The notes under the pieces: generated by a model
What the model saw: the letters and a program-made list of their open reading frames with translations, nothing else
The model's database searches: none
What the model was told of the DNA's origin: nothing
Made by a program: the position numbers and the translations under genes
From: Haematomicrobium sanguinis DSM 21259
GTDB lineage: Bacteria; Actinomycetota; Actinomycetes; Actinomycetales; Micrococcaceae
Assembly (NCBI RefSeq): GCF_000688395.1
Contig: NZ_JIAG01000012.1
Span: forward strand, 1-64,000
Reading direction: 5' to 3'
DNA length: 64,000 nucleotides
Shown: positions 35,125 through 44,000 of the stretch, one piece after another
Numbering within the stretch: the first letter of the stretch is position 1
Layout of the letters: each line of letters begins with the position of its first letter

Positions 35125-36660
35125 ATGCAGGACGCCTACACCGGAACCCAGATCAGAGAAGCCGAACGGCCGCTGTTGGAGGCCGGCGAGGGCCCGCACC
35201 TGATGGCACGCGCCGCGCACGGACTCTTCGCGCGCATCCGCGAACTCACCGAGAGCGCGCGCAACGCAGACCCCGCCGGGGAAGTGCGCGTGAGCGGGCT
35301 CGTGGGCAAAGGCAATAACGGGGCCGACACGCTCTTTGCGCTCGCCGAGGCGGCGCGTTCGGGATTAAGTACGACGGCGATACTCGCCTTTTCGGCGGCG
35401 CATCCCGAAGCGCTGGCTGACTTTGAAGCGGCCGGTGGCGACGTACTGGAATTGCGCGCGGACACCTTGGAGCGCGCGGTCGCCGCGTGTGAGTCGAGTG
35501 AAATTGTGGTGGACGGCGTTTTGGGAACCGGCGCTCGAGGCGGACTCGACGGGATTATCGCCGATCTGGTGCGGGCGCTGCGCCACGAGGGCGAGCCGCA
35601 GGACTCTCGCGCGTTTACCGTGATCGCGTGTGATCTGCCCTCTGGAATCGACGCCGATTCTGGCGAAGTGACGCCACCGGTGTTGCGGGCAGATCACACG
35701 GTGACCTTTGGTGCGCACAAGCTGGGGCTGTGGGTAGATCCGGGGGCCGCGCATGCCGGTACGGTTTCGGTCGTCGACATTGGGCTGGACATGAGCGTGC
35801 CCGCCGGGTATCAGGCCGCTGTTTCGGTCAGGTCCGCCGACCTGGCGCACGCCTTTGACGAGCCGGCACGCACCGATAACAAGTACACCTACGGCGTGCT
35901 CGAATTGATGGCCGGGAGCGAGAAGTACCCTGGCGCGGGTATATTGTGCACCGGGGCGGCGCTGGCAACCGGTGTGGGAATGCTGTGCTACAACGGTCCA
36001 GAGACCGTCGGCAGGATGGTGGTGCAGGCGCACCCCGAAACGGTTCTGGGTCCAGCAAAGAAATCTCCGCATGCGCTGGTGGTGGGACCAGGCGTCGATT
36101 TTGATATCGCCGAGACGCGCGCTCTTGCCATTGAGGCAATCGCCCGCGCCCGCAGCATTGTGTTGGATGCCGGGGCCATCGAACTCTTTTCCGACGTTCC
36201 CGAGCCGCAGCGCGTAAACACCATACTGACCCCGCATGCCGGTGAACTTGCACGCCTGATGAGCGCTCGGTCAGGACAAGACGTCAGCGCTCACGGGGTC
36301 ATGACGCGACCCCTATATTGGGTGCGTAAGGCAATGGAGCTTACGGGGACGGCTGTGTTGCTCAAAGGCTTCACCACGATTGTGGCATCTCCGGAATCGC
36401 CGTGGGTTGCTGTGCAGGAGTCCGCGACGGCTCGGCTTGCTACCGCGGGCAGCGGAGACGTGCAAGCTGGGATCATGGGTGCGCTGAGTGCGAGGGATCA
36501 GCTGCCTTCACCACTCACTCGTGCGGCACTGGCGTCCAGGCTCCATTCCGATGCGGCATTCATTGCCAGTGCTAACAACCGGGTTCCCATTGGCGCGAGC
36601 GATCTGATTCCTGCCATCCGGGAGGCCATCCTGGCCGCCAGCGAACTCGCTTCCGATTAG
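35125..36660 (+). CDS. nnr: Bifunctional NAD(P)H-hydrate epimerase / ADP-dependent dehydratase
   Basis: Repairs hydrated NAD(P)H. The 511 residues fuse the N-terminal YjeF epimerase domain (GKGNNGADTLFALAEAAR; CDLPSGIDADSGEV) with a C-terminal ribokinase-like dehydratase (HALVVGPGVDFD; TPHAGELARL; TAGSGDVQAGIMGA). Start ATG at 35125. The coding sequence contains an 18-base ACGACGGCG unit at 35371, encoding part of STTAILA, so that unit is not restricted to intergenic DNA. Confidence 0.95.
   Translation: MQDAYTGTQIREAERPLLEAGEGPHLMARAAHGLFARIRELTESARNADPAGEVRVSGLVGKGNNGADTLFALAEAARSGLSTTAILAFSAAHPEALADFEAAGGDVLELRADTLERAVAACESSEIVVDGVLGTGARGGLDGIIADLVRALRHEGEPQDSRAFTVIACDLPSGIDADSGEVTPPVLRADHTVTFGAHKLGLWVDPGAAHAGTVSVVDIGLDMSVPAGYQAAVSVRSADLAHAFDEPARTDNKYTYGVLELMAGSEKYPGAGILCTGAALATGVGMLCYNGPETVGRMVVQAHPETVLGPAKKSPHALVVGPGVDFDIAETRALAIEAIARARSIVLDAGAIELFSDVPEPQRVNTILTPHAGELARLMSARSGQDVSAHGVMTRPLYWVRKAMELTGTAVLLKGFTTIVASPESPWVAVQESATARLATAGSGDVQAGIMGALSARDQLPSPLTRAALASRLHSDAAFIASANNRVPIGASDLIPAIREAILAASELASD
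35371..35388 (+). repeat. 18-base ACGACGGCG unit inside nnr
   Basis: ACGACGGCGATACTCGCC, one substitution from the 5494 unit, in the epimerase domain coding region. The GGCGA/TCGCC stem is intact. Confidence 0.6.
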
Positions 36661-36690
36661 TCCGACAATCGACCCAACGCTAGGAGATTC

Positions 36691-38814
36691 ATGCAGTCAT
36701 GGCCCGGTAAGTCCTACCCGCTCGGTTCGACGCTCGGCGAGGAGGGAACCAACTTTGCGCTCTTCTCCCAGGTGGCTACCGCCGTCGAACTTTGCCTCTT
36801 TGACGATCAAGGCGAGGAAACCCGCCTGCCCATCACCGAGGTGGACGCATTTATCTGGCACATATTCGTGCCCGGGATCAAGGCGGGGCAACGCTATGGG
36901 TTTCGGGTGTCCGGGCCGTGGGATCCGGCGCAGGGCGTCGTGTGCAACCCGGCCAAGCTGCTGCTTGACCCGTATGCCAAGGCAATTTGCGGGGATATCG
37001 AATGGGGACAGGCCGTTTTCGGCTACACCTTTGGCGAACCGCAGACCGCCAACGCGGAGAATTCTGCGCCATTTACGATGATGTCCGTGGTGGCGGACAC
37101 CGGTTATGACTGGAGCGGCGAGTCCCGCCCGCAACACGCCTACCGCGACCTCGTCATTTATGAGGCGCACGTCAAGGGGTTGACCGAAACGCACCCGGAC
37201 ATTCCGGAGAACATTCGCGGAACCTACGCCGCCGTGGCGCACCCGGCCATTACCGAGCATCTCAAGTCCATTAATGTGAACGCTATTGAGCTGTTGCCGG
37301 TGCACCAATTCATTAATGATGATGCGCTCATCAAACGCGGTCTCACCAATTATTGGGGGTATAACACCCTCGGTTTTCTCGCGCCCGAGCATCGGTACTC
37401 CGCGAGCGGGGCGTGCGGCGAACAGATCACCGAGTTCAAGGACATGGTCAAGGGTCTGCACAACGCCGGGATCGAGGTGATCCTGGACGTGGTTTACAAC
37501 CACACCGCCGAGGGCAGCGGGCTCGGGCCGACGCTGAACCTGCGCGGTATCGACAATCCGAGCTATTACCGGCTCGATGAGAAGGACAAGTCGGTGTATG
37601 TCGATTACACCGGCACCGGTAACTCGCTGAACGTGAGAAGCCCGCATACCCTGCAACTCATCATGGACTCGCTGCGGTATTGGGTGACCGAGATGCACGT
37701 GGACGGGTTCCGATTCGATTTGGCGTCCACGCTCGCCCGCGATTTTTACGATGTCGACCGGCTCTCCAGCTTCTTCGACCTCATCCAACAGGACCCGGTG
37801 ATTTCACAGACCAAACTGATTGCCGAACCGTGGGATTTGGGTCCCGGCGGTTACCAAGTGGGGAACTTTCCGCCTAAGTGGAGCGAGTGGAACGGCAAAT
37901 ACCGGGACACGGTACGCGATTTCTGGCGCTCGGAGCCTGCCACCATTGGGGAACTCGCCTCCCGGCTCACCGGATCCAGCGACCTGTATCAAAGCAGCGG
38001 ACGCACACCAATGGCGTCAATCAACTTTGTCACCGCGCATGACGGATTCACACTGCGGGACCTGGTCAGCTACAACGAGAAACACAACCAAGCCAACGGC
38101 GAAGACAATCGCGACGGCACCAATGACAACCGATCCTGGAACTGCGGGGTTGAGGGTGATACCGATGACGGTGCCATTAACAGTTTGCGCGCCCGCCAGC
38201 AACGCAACTTCTGGACAACGCTGCTGCTCAGCCAGGGTGTACCGATGATTTCGCACGGCGACGAGCTGGGCCGCACCCAATTGGGCAATAACAATACCTA
38301 CGCGCAGGACAACGAACTGTCCTGGATTGACTGGGCGGCGGCCGATCAGGATTTGCTGACCTTTGCCCGGGCCATCACCGGGTTGCGCGCCAAACACCCC
38401 ACCTTCCGGCGGCGCGGCTTCTTCACCGGGGACATGGTGCGCGGCGCCAATGGCCGCGAACTCCCCGATATTGTCTGGCTGGAGGCTAACGGCAACGTCA
38501 TGGAGGGCGACGATTGGAGCAACGGAAACGCCAAAACCTTGGGCATGTTCCTCAACGGGGACGGGATTCGCAAGCCCGATGAGCGCGGGGAGCGCATTGT
38601 CGATGATTCGTTCATCCTGTACTTCAACGCCGATGGGAAGGAAGCCGAAATCACCATCCCGGATGGTGCATACGGTGCGCGCTGGGTCGCGGAAATCAAT
38701 ACCGGCTCGGGCAATGGCGTGCGCTCGGAGGCCGAGAGTGAGGAATTGTCCGCGGGGGACACCGTCGTGATGGCTGCGCACAGCGCCCTCGTGTTGCGCT
38801 GTGTCGCTCCCTGA
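36691..38814 (+). CDS. glgX: Glycogen debranching enzyme
   Basis: Hydrolyses alpha-1,6 branches of glycogen (GH13). The 707 residues have an N-terminal CBM48-like part (GTNFALFSQVATAVELCLFD). The four GH13 regions are DVVYNHTAEG, GFRFDLAS (nucleophile Asp), LIAEPWDLG (acid Glu) and TAHDGFT. GlgX-type signature: NYWGYNTLGFLAPEHRYS. ATG with TAGGAGA upstream. It lies 30 bp after nnr. Confidence 0.95.
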   Translation: MQSWPGKSYPLGSTLGEEGTNFALFSQVATAVELCLFDDQGEETRLPITEVDAFIWHIFVPGIKAGQRYGFRVSGPWDPAQGVVCNPAKLLLDPYAKAICGDIEWGQAVFGYTFGEPQTANAENSAPFTMMSVVADTGYDWSGESRPQHAYRDLVIYEAHVKGLTETHPDIPENIRGTYAAVAHPAITEHLKSINVNAIELLPVHQFINDDALIKRGLTNYWGYNTLGFLAPEHRYSASGACGEQITEFKDMVKGLHNAGIEVILDVVYNHTAEGSGLGPTLNLRGIDNPSYYRLDEKDKSVYVDYTGTGNSLNVRSPHTLQLIMDSLRYWVTEMHVDGFRFDLASTLARDFYDVDRLSSFFDLIQQDPVISQTKLIAEPWDLGPGGYQVGNFPPKWSEWNGKYRDTVRDFWRSEPATIGELASRLTGSSDLYQSSGRTPMASINFVTAHDGFTLRDLVSYNEKHNQANGEDNRDGTNDNRSWNCGVEGDTDDGAINSLRARQQRNFWTTLLLSQGVPMISHGDELGRTQLGNNNTYAQDNELSWIDWAAADQDLLTFARAITGLRAKHPTFRRRGFFTGDMVRGANGRELPDIVWLEANGNVMEGDDWSNGNAKTLGMFLNGDGIRKPDERGERIVDDSFILYFNADGKEAEITIPDGAYGARWVAEINTGSGNGVRSEAESEELSAGDTVVMAAHSALVLRCVAP

Positions 38815-38842
38815 CCGGTGCCGGCCGTGACAAGATACCAGT

Positions 38843-39865
38843 ATGACCTTTCACGCCAGCGATAATCGCTACGAGACCATGCCCTACCGCCGCACCGGAC
38901 GCAGCGGCATTAAACTTCCTGCCGTGTCGCTGGGGCTGTGGCACAACTTCGGGGACAACAAGAACTTCGACGTTCAACGCGACATCTTGCGCCGCGCCTT
39001 CGACTTGGGCGTGAATCACTTTGACCTGGCAAACAACTACGGACCGCCGCCGGGCAGCGCCGAGCTCAACTTCGGTCGACACTTGCGCGAGGGCCTCGGC
39101 GCGTACCGCGACGAGCTCATCGTCTCCACCAAGGCCGGACACTTGATGTGGCCCGGCCCCTACGGTGACCTGGGCTCGCGCAAGTATCTGCTCGCGAGCC
39201 TGGACCAGTCGCTGGAGCGCATGGGTCTGGACTACGTGGATATTTTCTACAGCCACCGTCCCGACCCGGACACCCCGCTAGAAGAAACCATGGGCGCCCT
39301 TGATAGCGCGGTGCGCTCCGGCAAGGCGCTTTACGCGGGCATTTCCAATTACGACGCCGATACCACCGCGCGTGCCGCGGCCTTCCTTTCCGAGCTGGGA
39401 ACCCCCCTGCTCATCAATCAGCCAACGTACAACATATTCAACACCTGGGTCGAGGATGGAGACCCGAGTCTTTTGGACACCCTCACCGACGTGGGTGCGG
39501 GGTCGATTGCGTATTCGCCGCTGGCCCAGGGGCTCCTGACCGACCGTTACCTGCACGGTGTTCCCGAAGGGTCGCGTGCCGCGCAAGGCCAATTCTTGAG
39601 CGAACGCAATCTCACCGAGTCCACGCTGGAATCCATCCGCGCCCTGGGCGAGATCGCCAGTGCCCGCGGGCAAAGCCTCGCGCAAATGGCGCTCGCCTGG
39701 ATTTTGCGAGAGCAACCCGGCGGGGTGGCGCCGGTGACGTCCGCGTTGATCGGTGCGTCCTCGGTCGCACAGCTGGAAGATAATCTCGAGGCAGTCAAGA
39801 ATCTTGACTTTAGCGCACAGGAATTGGAAGAGATCGATACCGCAAGGGCGTTGCGCAAAGAGTAG
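38843..39865 (+). CDS. Aldo/keto reductase, YghZ (GpR) type
   Basis: NADPH-dependent reductase of 340 residues. Catalytic residues are visible: Asp/Tyr in HFDLANNYGPPPGSAE, Lys in VSTKAGHLMWPGPYG and His in FYSHRPDPDTPLEET. WHNFGDNK and MWPGPYGDLGSRK fit the L-glyceraldehyde-3-phosphate reductase/YghZ subgroup. ATG at 38843. It lies 28 bp after glgX on the same strand. Physiological substrate uncertain. Confidence 0.88.
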   Translation: MTFHASDNRYETMPYRRTGRSGIKLPAVSLGLWHNFGDNKNFDVQRDILRRAFDLGVNHFDLANNYGPPPGSAELNFGRHLREGLGAYRDELIVSTKAGHLMWPGPYGDLGSRKYLLASLDQSLERMGLDYVDIFYSHRPDPDTPLEETMGALDSAVRSGKALYAGISNYDADTTARAAAFLSELGTPLLINQPTYNIFNTWVEDGDPSLLDTLTDVGAGSIAYSPLAQGLLTDRYLHGVPEGSRAAQGQFLSERNLTESTLESIRALGEIASARGQSLAQMALAWILREQPGGVAPVTSALIGASSVAQLEDNLEAVKNLDFSAQELEEIDTARALRKE

Positions 39866-39892
39866 ACGCCGTGACAAAAACGGGGGAGAGGG

Positions 39893-40423
39893 ATGCTGGC
39901 AACAGAAGTATTGAAGGACGCGCTGAGCCGCAATCATGACGGCTTTCCAGAGATCGCGACCGGGCTCGATCCGGAACAGCTTGCCTGGCAAGTGCAACCC
40001 GGAGCCAACAGTATTGGTTGGCTCCTGTGGCACACCGCGCGCGTAGAAGACGCCCAGGTCGCCGAAGCGGCCGGAACCGAACAGGTGTGGCTCGCGTCTG
40101 CAGATGAGGGAAGTTTCGCCGAACGCGCCGCCCTGGATTTGCCGAAAAACTCCACCGGGTATGGGCACACGCCAGAGCAAGTCGCTGCCGTGAAATTCAG
40201 CGATCCCCAGTTGCTTTCCGACTACTATGCGAAGGTCGCCGAGACCACCACTAGCTACCTTGCGAGCCTCACCGATAAAGATCTGGACCGCGTGGTTGAT
40301 CAGCGCTGGGACCCGCCGGTGACCCTTGGGGTTCGGTTCGTCTCGATCGTGGACGACTGTGCCCAGCACCTAGGGCAGGCCGCCTACCTTAAGGGCTTGC
40401 TGCAGAACGGTGTCACATCATGA
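39893..40423 (+). CDS. DinB-superfamily protein (DUF664-like)
   Basis: The 176-residue protein shows the four-helix DinB pattern. SIGWLLWHTARVED supplies the first metal His and DCAQHLGQAAYLKGLL the C-terminal His. Such proteins include thiol-dependent S-transferases (mycothiol-dependent in actinobacteria). The start codon ATG at 39893 is preceded by GGGAGAGG. It overlaps the first SMR gene by 4 bases, suggesting a shared role in detoxification. Confidence 0.75.
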   Translation: MLATEVLKDALSRNHDGFPEIATGLDPEQLAWQVQPGANSIGWLLWHTARVEDAQVAEAAGTEQVWLASADEGSFAERAALDLPKNSTGYGHTPEQVAAVKFSDPQLLSDYYAKVAETTTSYLASLTDKDLDRVVDQRWDPPVTLGVRFVSIVDDCAQHLGQAAYLKGLLQNGVTS

Positions 40424-40770
40424 AAAAGTGGCTCTTCCTGAGCATTGCCATCATTAGTGAGGTCAGCGCGACACTGTGTTTGCGCGGGGCCATGGACCAG
40501 CCCTGGCTCTACGCCGGAGTCATTCTCGGCTACGGGATTGCTTTTGTCGCTTTAGCGCTGGTCTTGCGGCAGGGCATGTCTATTGGCGTCGCCTACGGTA
40601 TCTGGGCGGCAAGCGGGGTCGCGCTGACCGCCATCATCGCGGCCATCGTCTTCGGTGATCCCTTCACCTGGGTCATTGCCCTGGGCATTGCGGTCATTAT
40701 CGCCGGTGTATTGCTCGTCGAGTTTGGCTCGCAAAAGGCCCACGCCCAAGTTGAGGAGCGCGTGCAATGA
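40420..40770 (+). CDS. SMR-family transporter subunit 1
   Basis: Small multidrug resistance membrane protein of 116 residues with four predicted helices. The essential Glu is E14 (LFLSIAIISEVSATLCLRGA). The GMSIGVAYGIWAASGVALT motif is typical. ATGA overlaps link it to the DinB-like gene before and the second SMR gene after. Two adjacent, unequal SMR genes usually form a heteromeric exporter (EbrAB/YkkCD type). Guanidinium, betaine or drug export are all possible. Confidence 0.9.
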   Translation: MKKWLFLSIAIISEVSATLCLRGAMDQPWLYAGVILGYGIAFVALALVLRQGMSIGVAYGIWAASGVALTAIIAAIVFGDPFTWVIALGIAVIIAGVLLVEFGSQKAHAQVEERVQ

Positions 40771-41093
40771 TGTGGCTTGCGCTCGCTGGAGCAATTATTT
40801 TCGAGGTCACCGGAACCATGTCGCTCCGGGCCTCCGAGGGATTCAAAAAACGTGCTTGGATCATTCCGGTCGTGGCCAGTTACGTGGTGGCGTTTTCGCT
40901 GCTCTCGGTGGTGCTCTCGCTCGGGATGCCGGTAGGAATCGCTTACGGTATTTGGGCGGCCGTCGGTGTCGCGCTGACCGCCATTATTGGGCGGCTGATC
41001 TTCAAAGAACCGCTGACCTGGATCATGGGGATCGGCATTGTGCTCATTGGGCTCGGCGTCATGATTGTGGAACTGGGGTCGCAAGCGCACTAG
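40767..41093 (+). CDS. SMR-family transporter subunit 2
   Basis: Partner of the preceding gene: 108 residues, four helices, essential Glu in LAGAIIFEVTGTMSLRAS (E13) and GMPVGIAYGIWAAVGVALT. The C-terminus (ELGSQAH) is shorter than that of subunit 1 (EFGSQKAHAQVEERVQ). Its last 35 bases overlap the end of the convergent DUF885 gene. Confidence 0.9.
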   Translation: MMWLALAGAIIFEVTGTMSLRASEGFKKRAWIIPVVASYVVAFSLLSVVLSLGMPVGIAYGIWAAVGVALTAIIGRLIFKEPLTWIMGIGIVLIGLGVMIVELGSQAH

Positions 41094-42789
41094 CCACGTA
41101 CCGGTCGATTTCGCGATCAAAGGTGGGCATGGGCACGGAGCCCAGGGTCAGTGCGGCGTGATGGAAATCCGGTAGCGAAAACCTGTCGCCAAGGGCATCT
41201 TCGGCGCGCCGGCGTGCCGCCTGAATGCGCAACATCCCGGGATAGTAGGAGGTCGCCTGAGCCGGCCAGGTGATGTAGCGATCAACCTCGGTTCCCACCT
41301 CATGCGCGGACAGCGCGGTGTTGTCGCCAAGATAGGCGACCGCCCGATCTCGGGTCCACCCAAGCGCGTGAATGCCCGGATCCACGACCAGGCGAACGGC
41401 GCGCCACATTTGATAGCTCAACATGCCCATGCGCTCATAGTCGTTAGCGTAGATGCCCATGTCTTCGCCGAGCCGTTCGCAGTACAGCGCCCACCCCTCT
41501 CCGTACGCGCTCATATAAACCTTCTTGCGGAAATCAGACACTTCCGGAGCTTCCTGGGCAAAGGGGATTTGCCAGGCATGACCGGGTGCTCCCTCATGCA
41601 AAGTCAACGCCGGGATACCGTACAACGGGCGGGATTGAAGGTCATAAGTGTTAACAATGTAGAGGCCGGGTCCGCCGCGACCGGCGGTATAGGTGGGCGC
41701 AATTTCGGGTGCCGGTTCGAAGATGCCAAACCGGCGCCTAGGCGCGCGAGGGAAATAGTGGTGCGCAACGCCGTCGAACTTCTTGGCTTGCCACGCGGCA
41801 AAGTGGAGCAACTCCTCGGGCGTGCGCGCATAAAACTGCGAGTCCGTTTTCATGAAGGCGAGCAAGCCGGGAAGGTCGCCGCGGTGGCCGAGGTTGGCGG
41901 CAAGCTGCTCCATTTCGGCGCGAATCAATTCGACCTGCTCCAGGCCCAAGGCATGCAGCTGTTCCGGGTCCCAGTCTTCGGTGGTCGCCTCAAAAATCAA
42001 GGAGCGGTAATAATCCTCGCCGCCCGGGCGCCAGGTGGCGGCGAGCGATTCCGGGAGGTGCGGCAAATAGTCGGCGGTGAGAAATTCGTGCGCGTCGCGG
42101 TGCAGCGGAATCAGGGTGCCCTCAATGAGTTTCCTGGCCGAGTCGAGAACCTTCTGCGTGGCGGTACCGGGTCTTGAGGCCGCGAGCGCGGCGAACCCTT
42201 TCCAGTAAGGGGTCGCTTCCGCGCCGGTCGACCGGGCGAGAGCTTCCAAGGAGTTCGCGGCACCGGTCATCACCGGGCGCGCCGGCCCGAAACCACGGGC
42301 CACGCCGGCGCGCAAATTCTCCAGATTTTCCGCGAAGAAGCGGGGGACCTGCGCTAGCAGATTCAGGTAACGATCGGCCATGGCGCGGTCGGCAAGAGAC
42401 GCGGGCGCAAAGGCATTCAGGCCGGTCCAAAAGGTCGCGTCGCTGTTGAGGGGCCACTCGCGCGCACGAGTGCGGACCATATCCGCGCGCACCCGCAAGA
42501 GGTAATCGAAGACCTCGGCGTCGATTCGCGCCGAGGTGGACAGCGCGTCTCGATCGATGGTGGCGAGCGTTCGAGCGGTGGCATCCGTAATGCGGGCGCG
42601 CTCGTCATCGCTTTCGGCATCCACGCGGGGGAGGGCGGCGGCAAAGGGGTCCGTGGTGTCCGGGGGGACTAAACCCGCTTTTTCTAATTGCGCCCGGTCC
42701 GTTTCGATCAGCGTGGCGAGGGCGGTGTCCGGCCCGAGGGGCGGCGCGGCGGACGCGCTCTTGGGCGCGGCGGGGGAGTCAGGCGACAT
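41059..42789 (-). CDS. DUF885-family protein, probable metallopeptidase
   Basis: A 576-residue protein with the DUF885 hallmark LHEGAPGHAWQ, a HExxxGH-type zinc motif, plus GEGWALYCERLGEDMG and ITWPAQATSYYPGMLRI. No signal peptide is obvious, so it is probably cytosolic. ATG at 42789 is chosen; a TTG three codons earlier is possible. The substrate is unknown; peptide hydrolysis is inferred from the zinc motif. It converges on and overlaps the SMR pair by 35 bp. Confidence 0.85.
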   Translation of the reverse strand: MSPDSPAAPKSASAAPPLGPDTALATLIETDRAQLEKAGLVPPDTTDPFAAALPRVDAESDDERARITDATARTLATIDRDALSTSARIDAEVFDYLLRVRADMVRTRAREWPLNSDATFWTGLNAFAPASLADRAMADRYLNLLAQVPRFFAENLENLRAGVARGFGPARPVMTGAANSLEALARSTGAEATPYWKGFAALAASRPGTATQKVLDSARKLIEGTLIPLHRDAHEFLTADYLPHLPESLAATWRPGGEDYYRSLIFEATTEDWDPEQLHALGLEQVELIRAEMEQLAANLGHRGDLPGLLAFMKTDSQFYARTPEELLHFAAWQAKKFDGVAHHYFPRAPRRRFGIFEPAPEIAPTYTAGRGGPGLYIVNTYDLQSRPLYGIPALTLHEGAPGHAWQIPFAQEAPEVSDFRKKVYMSAYGEGWALYCERLGEDMGIYANDYERMGMLSYQMWRAVRLVVDPGIHALGWTRDRAVAYLGDNTALSAHEVGTEVDRYITWPAQATSYYPGMLRIQAARRRAEDALGDRFSLPDFHHAALTLGSVPMPTFDREIDRYVASALATPVPQS

Positions 42790-42947
42790 AGTGCACAAAT
42801 TACCCGACCGAGCTCGCTACGGCGAACGCGGTCACGGGGCGCGCTGGGCCGCGGACTGATGCGGGGGCGCGCTGCCAGGGCGCTGCCGGGGTGCTGCTGC
42901 ACGTGCCGGAGGGCCACTGGGAGCCGCGCGTCGCACAGAGTGGCTAT

Positions 42948-42965
42948 TGTTCAGTATACTGAACA
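42948..42965. promoter_or_regulatory. IclR operator
   Basis: TGTTCAGTATACTGAACA, a perfect 18-bp palindrome, 36 bp before the IclR start. Related half-sites TGTTCA and TACTGAACA recur before the MFS gene and between the dehydrogenase genes (46423-46459). Confidence 0.7.
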
Positions 42966-43000
42966 GAATACGAAATAGTGATCGACTTTAAGTGAGACCC

Positions 43001-43783
43001 ATGACCGCAGAGTCTTCTGCCCCGAATTCCGCCCCCGCCGTGGTGCGCGCGGCCGCCGCGCTGGACGCGATTGCCGCATCCGAGACCGGCCGCCTGCCGC
43101 TCAGCGACTTAGCGCGCGAGCTCGACATTCCCAAATCCTCCGCCTCCAATGTGCTCCAGGCGCTAGAGGATGCCGGACTCGTGGCGCGCACCCAAGCGGG
43201 GTTCGCGCTGGGGCGTAAGCTCGTAGAACTCGGCGGCGCCTACTTGCGGCGCCAAGACGAAATCCAAGAGTTCCACTCCTACTGCGAATCCTCGCCAGTG
43301 CTGTCCAAAGAGACCGTGCGGATGGCGTTGCTGGATGGCAAGGATGTCATCTACTTGGCTCGGTATGAGGGTCACCCCGCGGTCCGGTTTACATCCAACG
43401 TCGGAGACCGGATGCCCGCGTCGCTATGCGCGGTCGGCAAGGCGCTGTTGGCGCGCCGCCACGAGGAAGACGTCTTGGAAATGTTCCCCGACGGCACGGC
43501 GCTGCCCGGACTGACCGAACACTCGATCACCGATCCCAAGAAACTCCGCGCCGATCTCGAGGCGATTGCCAAGCGCGGCTGGGCGTTTGAGGACGAGGAG
43601 AACACGCTAGGCGTAGTGTGCGTCGCCGTCCCGATCCCCACGCGCGGCACCCACGGGGCGAACCTGGGGCTCTCCGTTACCGCACTCAAGGCGACCTTCA
43701 CCAAGGAGTTGGAGGATGCGCTCGTGGGTGAGTTGAAGAATCTCGCCAATATCTTGGGCGACCCGTTCCTCGCGAACGCCTAG
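43001..43783 (+). CDS. IclR-family transcriptional regulator
   Basis: The 260-residue protein has an N-terminal winged HTH (LSDLARELDIPKSSASNVLQ, ALEDAGLVARTQAGFALGRK) and an IclR effector domain (VRFTSNVGDRMPASLCAVGK, ALLARR). ATG at 43001 is chosen with AAGTGAG upstream; a GTG three codons earlier is possible. Its palindrome recurs in the downstream sugar-acid genes, so it probably controls that cluster. A 26-bp-arm hairpin follows. Confidence 0.88.
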   Translation: MTAESSAPNSAPAVVRAAAALDAIAASETGRLPLSDLARELDIPKSSASNVLQALEDAGLVARTQAGFALGRKLVELGGAYLRRQDEIQEFHSYCESSPVLSKETVRMALLDGKDVIYLARYEGHPAVRFTSNVGDRMPASLCAVGKALLARRHEEDVLEMFPDGTALPGLTEHSITDPKKLRADLEAIAKRGWAFEDEENTLGVVCVAVPIPTRGTHGANLGLSVTALKATFTKELEDALVGELKNLANILGDPFLANA

Positions 43784-43808
43784 CCGGGGGCCCGCTCTCG
43801 GCGAATCT

Positions 43809-43871
43809 CCGCCGTTAGACTCATCTGCACCGAATTCGGTGCGAGTTCGGTGCAGAAGAGTCTAACGGCGG
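43809..43871. repeat. 63-bp hairpin with 26-bp arms after iclR
   Basis: CCGCCGTTAGACTCATCTGC... (43809-43834) pairs with 43846-43871, one mismatch in 26, loop ttcggtgcgag (11 bases). The loop length equals that of the 69-bp elements at 34683 and 57390, although the stem sequence differs. It starts 26 bp after the iclR stop. Confidence 0.85.
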
Positions 43872-43933
43872 CTGCCGTGTGGCGACCGGGCGGCCCGCGA
43901 GCCACGCGAACAAGAAAATTTCCCGCATTCGTC

Positions 43934-43962
43934 CACTATGCTGTACGCTGTTCAGCATAGTG
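43934..43962. promoter_or_regulatory. Inverted repeat upstream of the MFS gene
   Basis: CACTATGCTG (43934-43943) with CAGCATAGTG (43953-43962), enclosing TACGCTGTT. The inner TGTTCAGCA resembles the IclR half-site TGTTCAGTA. It lies about 40 bp before the transporter start and is a probable operator. Confidence 0.55.
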
Positions 43963-44000
43963 GTGACGAGGGTCACCCCATAGCCGTCAAGGGAGACGCC